Assembly (NCBI GenBank): GCA_041691015.1
Contig: JBEPVN010000052.1
Coordinates: 1 to 16,053 of the forward strand
Direction: 5' to 3'
Source of the DNA: JBBSJT01 sp041691015
GTDB lineage: Bacteria > Chlamydiota > Chlamydiia > Chlamydiales > Parachlamydiaceae
Length of the DNA: 16,053 nucleotides
This document shows, piece after piece, positions 15,372-16,053 of the stretch. How positions within the stretch are numbered: the first letter of the stretch is position 1; the number at the start of each line of letters is the position of its first letter. The notes below the pieces were generated by a model, which had not been told where the DNA came from, made no database searches, and saw nothing but the letters and a program-made list of their open reading frames with translations. The translations under genes and the position numbers were made by a program.

Positions 15372-15750
15372 TTTTTTACTCTTTATCTTTTTAACTTCTA
15401 TTTTCCAAGTTTATGGCGTGGAAACATTGGATGAGACATCTAATGAAGGCACTCTGATTGTCACCTATCAAACAGGTCAAAAGGGCGAAAGACTGGACCG
15501 CATCCGCTTTTGGCTAAAAAGTGAAAACCATGCAGAGATGTATCCTCAAGGACTTAATTTTGTCGATGATGATGAATCCATGGCACGCACTGTCGTCATT
15601 GAGAACTTAAAAACCGGTAAATATCAGCTCCAATTTCTTATTCCCAATAAAGATGGTTTTTTTCAGGATGTTCCTCATCGCGAAGTGATCATCAAAGAAG
15701 ACAATACAGTCAAAATCGATCAAAAGATCAAACCTACTATCAAACCTTAA
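15346..15750 (+). CDS. Small secreted hypothetical protein, probable TTG start
   Basis: I do not recognise the family. The 134-residue protein has a clear signal peptide: two lysines at 6-7, a hydrophobic run at about 10-22 and likely cleavage after Gly24 (QVYG). The mature part of about 110 residues alternates hydrophobic and polar residues (GTLIVTYQTG, RIRFWLKS, ARTVVIENL, GKYQLQFLIP, REVIIKED, TVKIDQKIKP), suggesting a small all-beta, prealbumin-like or carboxypeptidase-regulatory-like sandwich. That is an impression, not a match. There is no cysteine in the mature part. The start is taken as TTG because AAAGGAG lies six bases before it; an ATG three codons further on is the alternative and leaves the signal peptide intact. 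It overlaps the phosphatase gene by 26 bases in another frame, so the two are coupled and it may act with the phosphatase outside the cytoplasm. Confidence 0.75.
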   Translation: MIDMGKKNSFLLFIFLTSIFQVYGVETLDETSNEGTLIVTYQTGQKGERLDRIRFWLKSENHAEMYPQGLNFVDDDESMARTVVIENLKTGKYQLQFLIPNKDGFFQDVPHREVIIKEDNTVKIDQKIKPTIKP

Positions 15751-15775
15751 ATTACCGGTAATCCAAAATATAGGG

Positions 15776-15801
15776 ACTACGAAGTAGCACAACTTCGTAG
15801 T
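15776..15801 (+). terminator. Hairpin after the last gene, no T tract
   Basis: ACTACGAAGT (15776-15785) and ACTTCGTAGT (15792-15801) pair perfectly around a 6-base loop, 25 bases past the stop codon of the small secreted protein. The stem is strong enough to mark the 3' end of the htpG cluster transcript, but GCACTATAG follows instead of a run of T, so it may be a stabilising or factor-dependent element rather than an intrinsic terminator. Confidence 0.4.
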
Positions 15802-15824
15802 GCACTATAGTTCGGACATTTTAA

Positions 15825-15967
15825 GAGACTTTTCGCATAATTCCATGCCTTAGAAGCGGTAAAAGCATATAGCCACATGCGTCAGCTCAATGCCATTAAG
15901 TTAAAGAATTTTGTTTGCTATATTGCAGGCTGATCGAAAATAAATTAATTATGCTTTTAAGGTTCTC
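15825..15967. mobile_element. Possible insertion-sequence remnant with imperfect inverted ends
   Basis: The left end reads GAGACTTTTCGCATAATT. The right end, read inward on the other strand, reads GAGAACCTTAAAAGCATAATT. Both begin GAGA and reach GCATAATT, with differences and length variation between. The right end continues AATT, so GCATAATTAATT occurs here and also exactly at 109-120 in the mini-element near the window start. The interior contains TCAATGCCATTAAGTTAA, which recalls the ends of some IS4-type elements. There is no transposase and no matching target duplication, although TTTTAAG occurs near both ends (15819-15825 and 15955-15961). The evidence is suggestive only; it may be a decayed or nested set of ends. 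Confidence 0.3.
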
Positions 15968-16053
15968 ATCGCGAAGCGATTTTACATAGATAGCCGGTGG
16001 TTAGGGTGTTAATTTTGTGTGTTTTTTCTTCATAAAAATCACATCAAATTAAG

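Larger units (their letters stand above)
15751..16053. other. Non-coding region with hairpin and possible insertion-sequence remnant
   Basis: No protein gene is visible here. The region contains a 10-bp-stem hairpin soon after the last gene (15776-15801), a segment with imperfect inverted ends resembling insertion-sequence termini (15825-15967), a short stem ATCGC/GCGAT (15968-15980), and then AT-rich DNA to the window edge. It may be the approach to a mobile element or a gene beyond the window. Confidence 0.6.

Noticed and set aside
1..16053. CRISPR arrays, toxin-antitoxin pairs, restriction systems or prophage genes
   Set aside because: No regularly spaced repeats and no such protein families were seen; the intact genes are housekeeping or metabolic, plus two small unknowns.

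Overview
The window is AT-rich, densely coded chromosomal DNA holding ten intact protein genes, most of them housekeeping or metabolic. The best guess for the source is a member of the Chlamydiae, probably an environmental, amoeba-associated lineage rather than Chlamydia itself. The main reason is the NqrF protein: its NADH-site sequence (GAGSSFGRSH) and C-terminus (LDDFGS) match what I recall of chlamydial NqrF, and nqrF stands apart from the other nqr genes, as it does there. Larger metabolic capacity (PutA, glutamine-dependent NAD synthetase, FolE/QueD) fits an environmental chlamydia. This assignment rests on memory of sequences and not on a search.

Layout. Positions 1-307 are non-coding. 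They hold a 127-bp element (101-227) that looks like an internally deleted insertion sequence, with imperfect terminal inverted repeats, a short direct duplication (AATA), and a ribosome binding site plus start of a truncated transposase-like reading frame. A 12-bp-arm palindrome follows. A minus-strand block (308-6119) then holds uvrD/pcrA (DNA repair helicase) and putA (proline to glutamate). A divergent intergenic region with a near-consensus promoter leads into a plus-strand block (6298-9146): queD, folE, a secreted DUF1343/NamZ-type protein and a small unknown protein. FolE makes the dihydroneopterin triphosphate that QueD uses, so these two neighbours form the first two steps of queuosine precursor synthesis.

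A second minus-strand pair (9220-12184) is nqrF followed, 4 bases later, by nadE: the NADH-oxidising subunit of the sodium-pumping NADH:quinone oxidoreductase with the enzyme that makes NAD. Divergent from nqrF is a plus-strand cluster (12342-15750): htpG, a secreted purple-acid-phosphatase-like protein whose ATG abuts the htpG stop codon, and a small secreted protein that overlaps the phosphatase gene by 26 bases and appears to start at TTG. The nqrF-htpG gap contains a perfect 16-bp inverted repeat with a 15-base loop, overlapping a candidate nqrF promoter.

The last 303 bases have no gene. They contain a hairpin and sequences resembling insertion-sequence ends, sharing a 12-base string with the element at the other end of the window. 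I see no defence system, CRISPR array, rRNA or tRNA and no clear sign of an undescribed multi-gene system. The points most worth a second look are the mini-element, the nqrF-htpG inverted repeat and the small secreted or unknown proteins.
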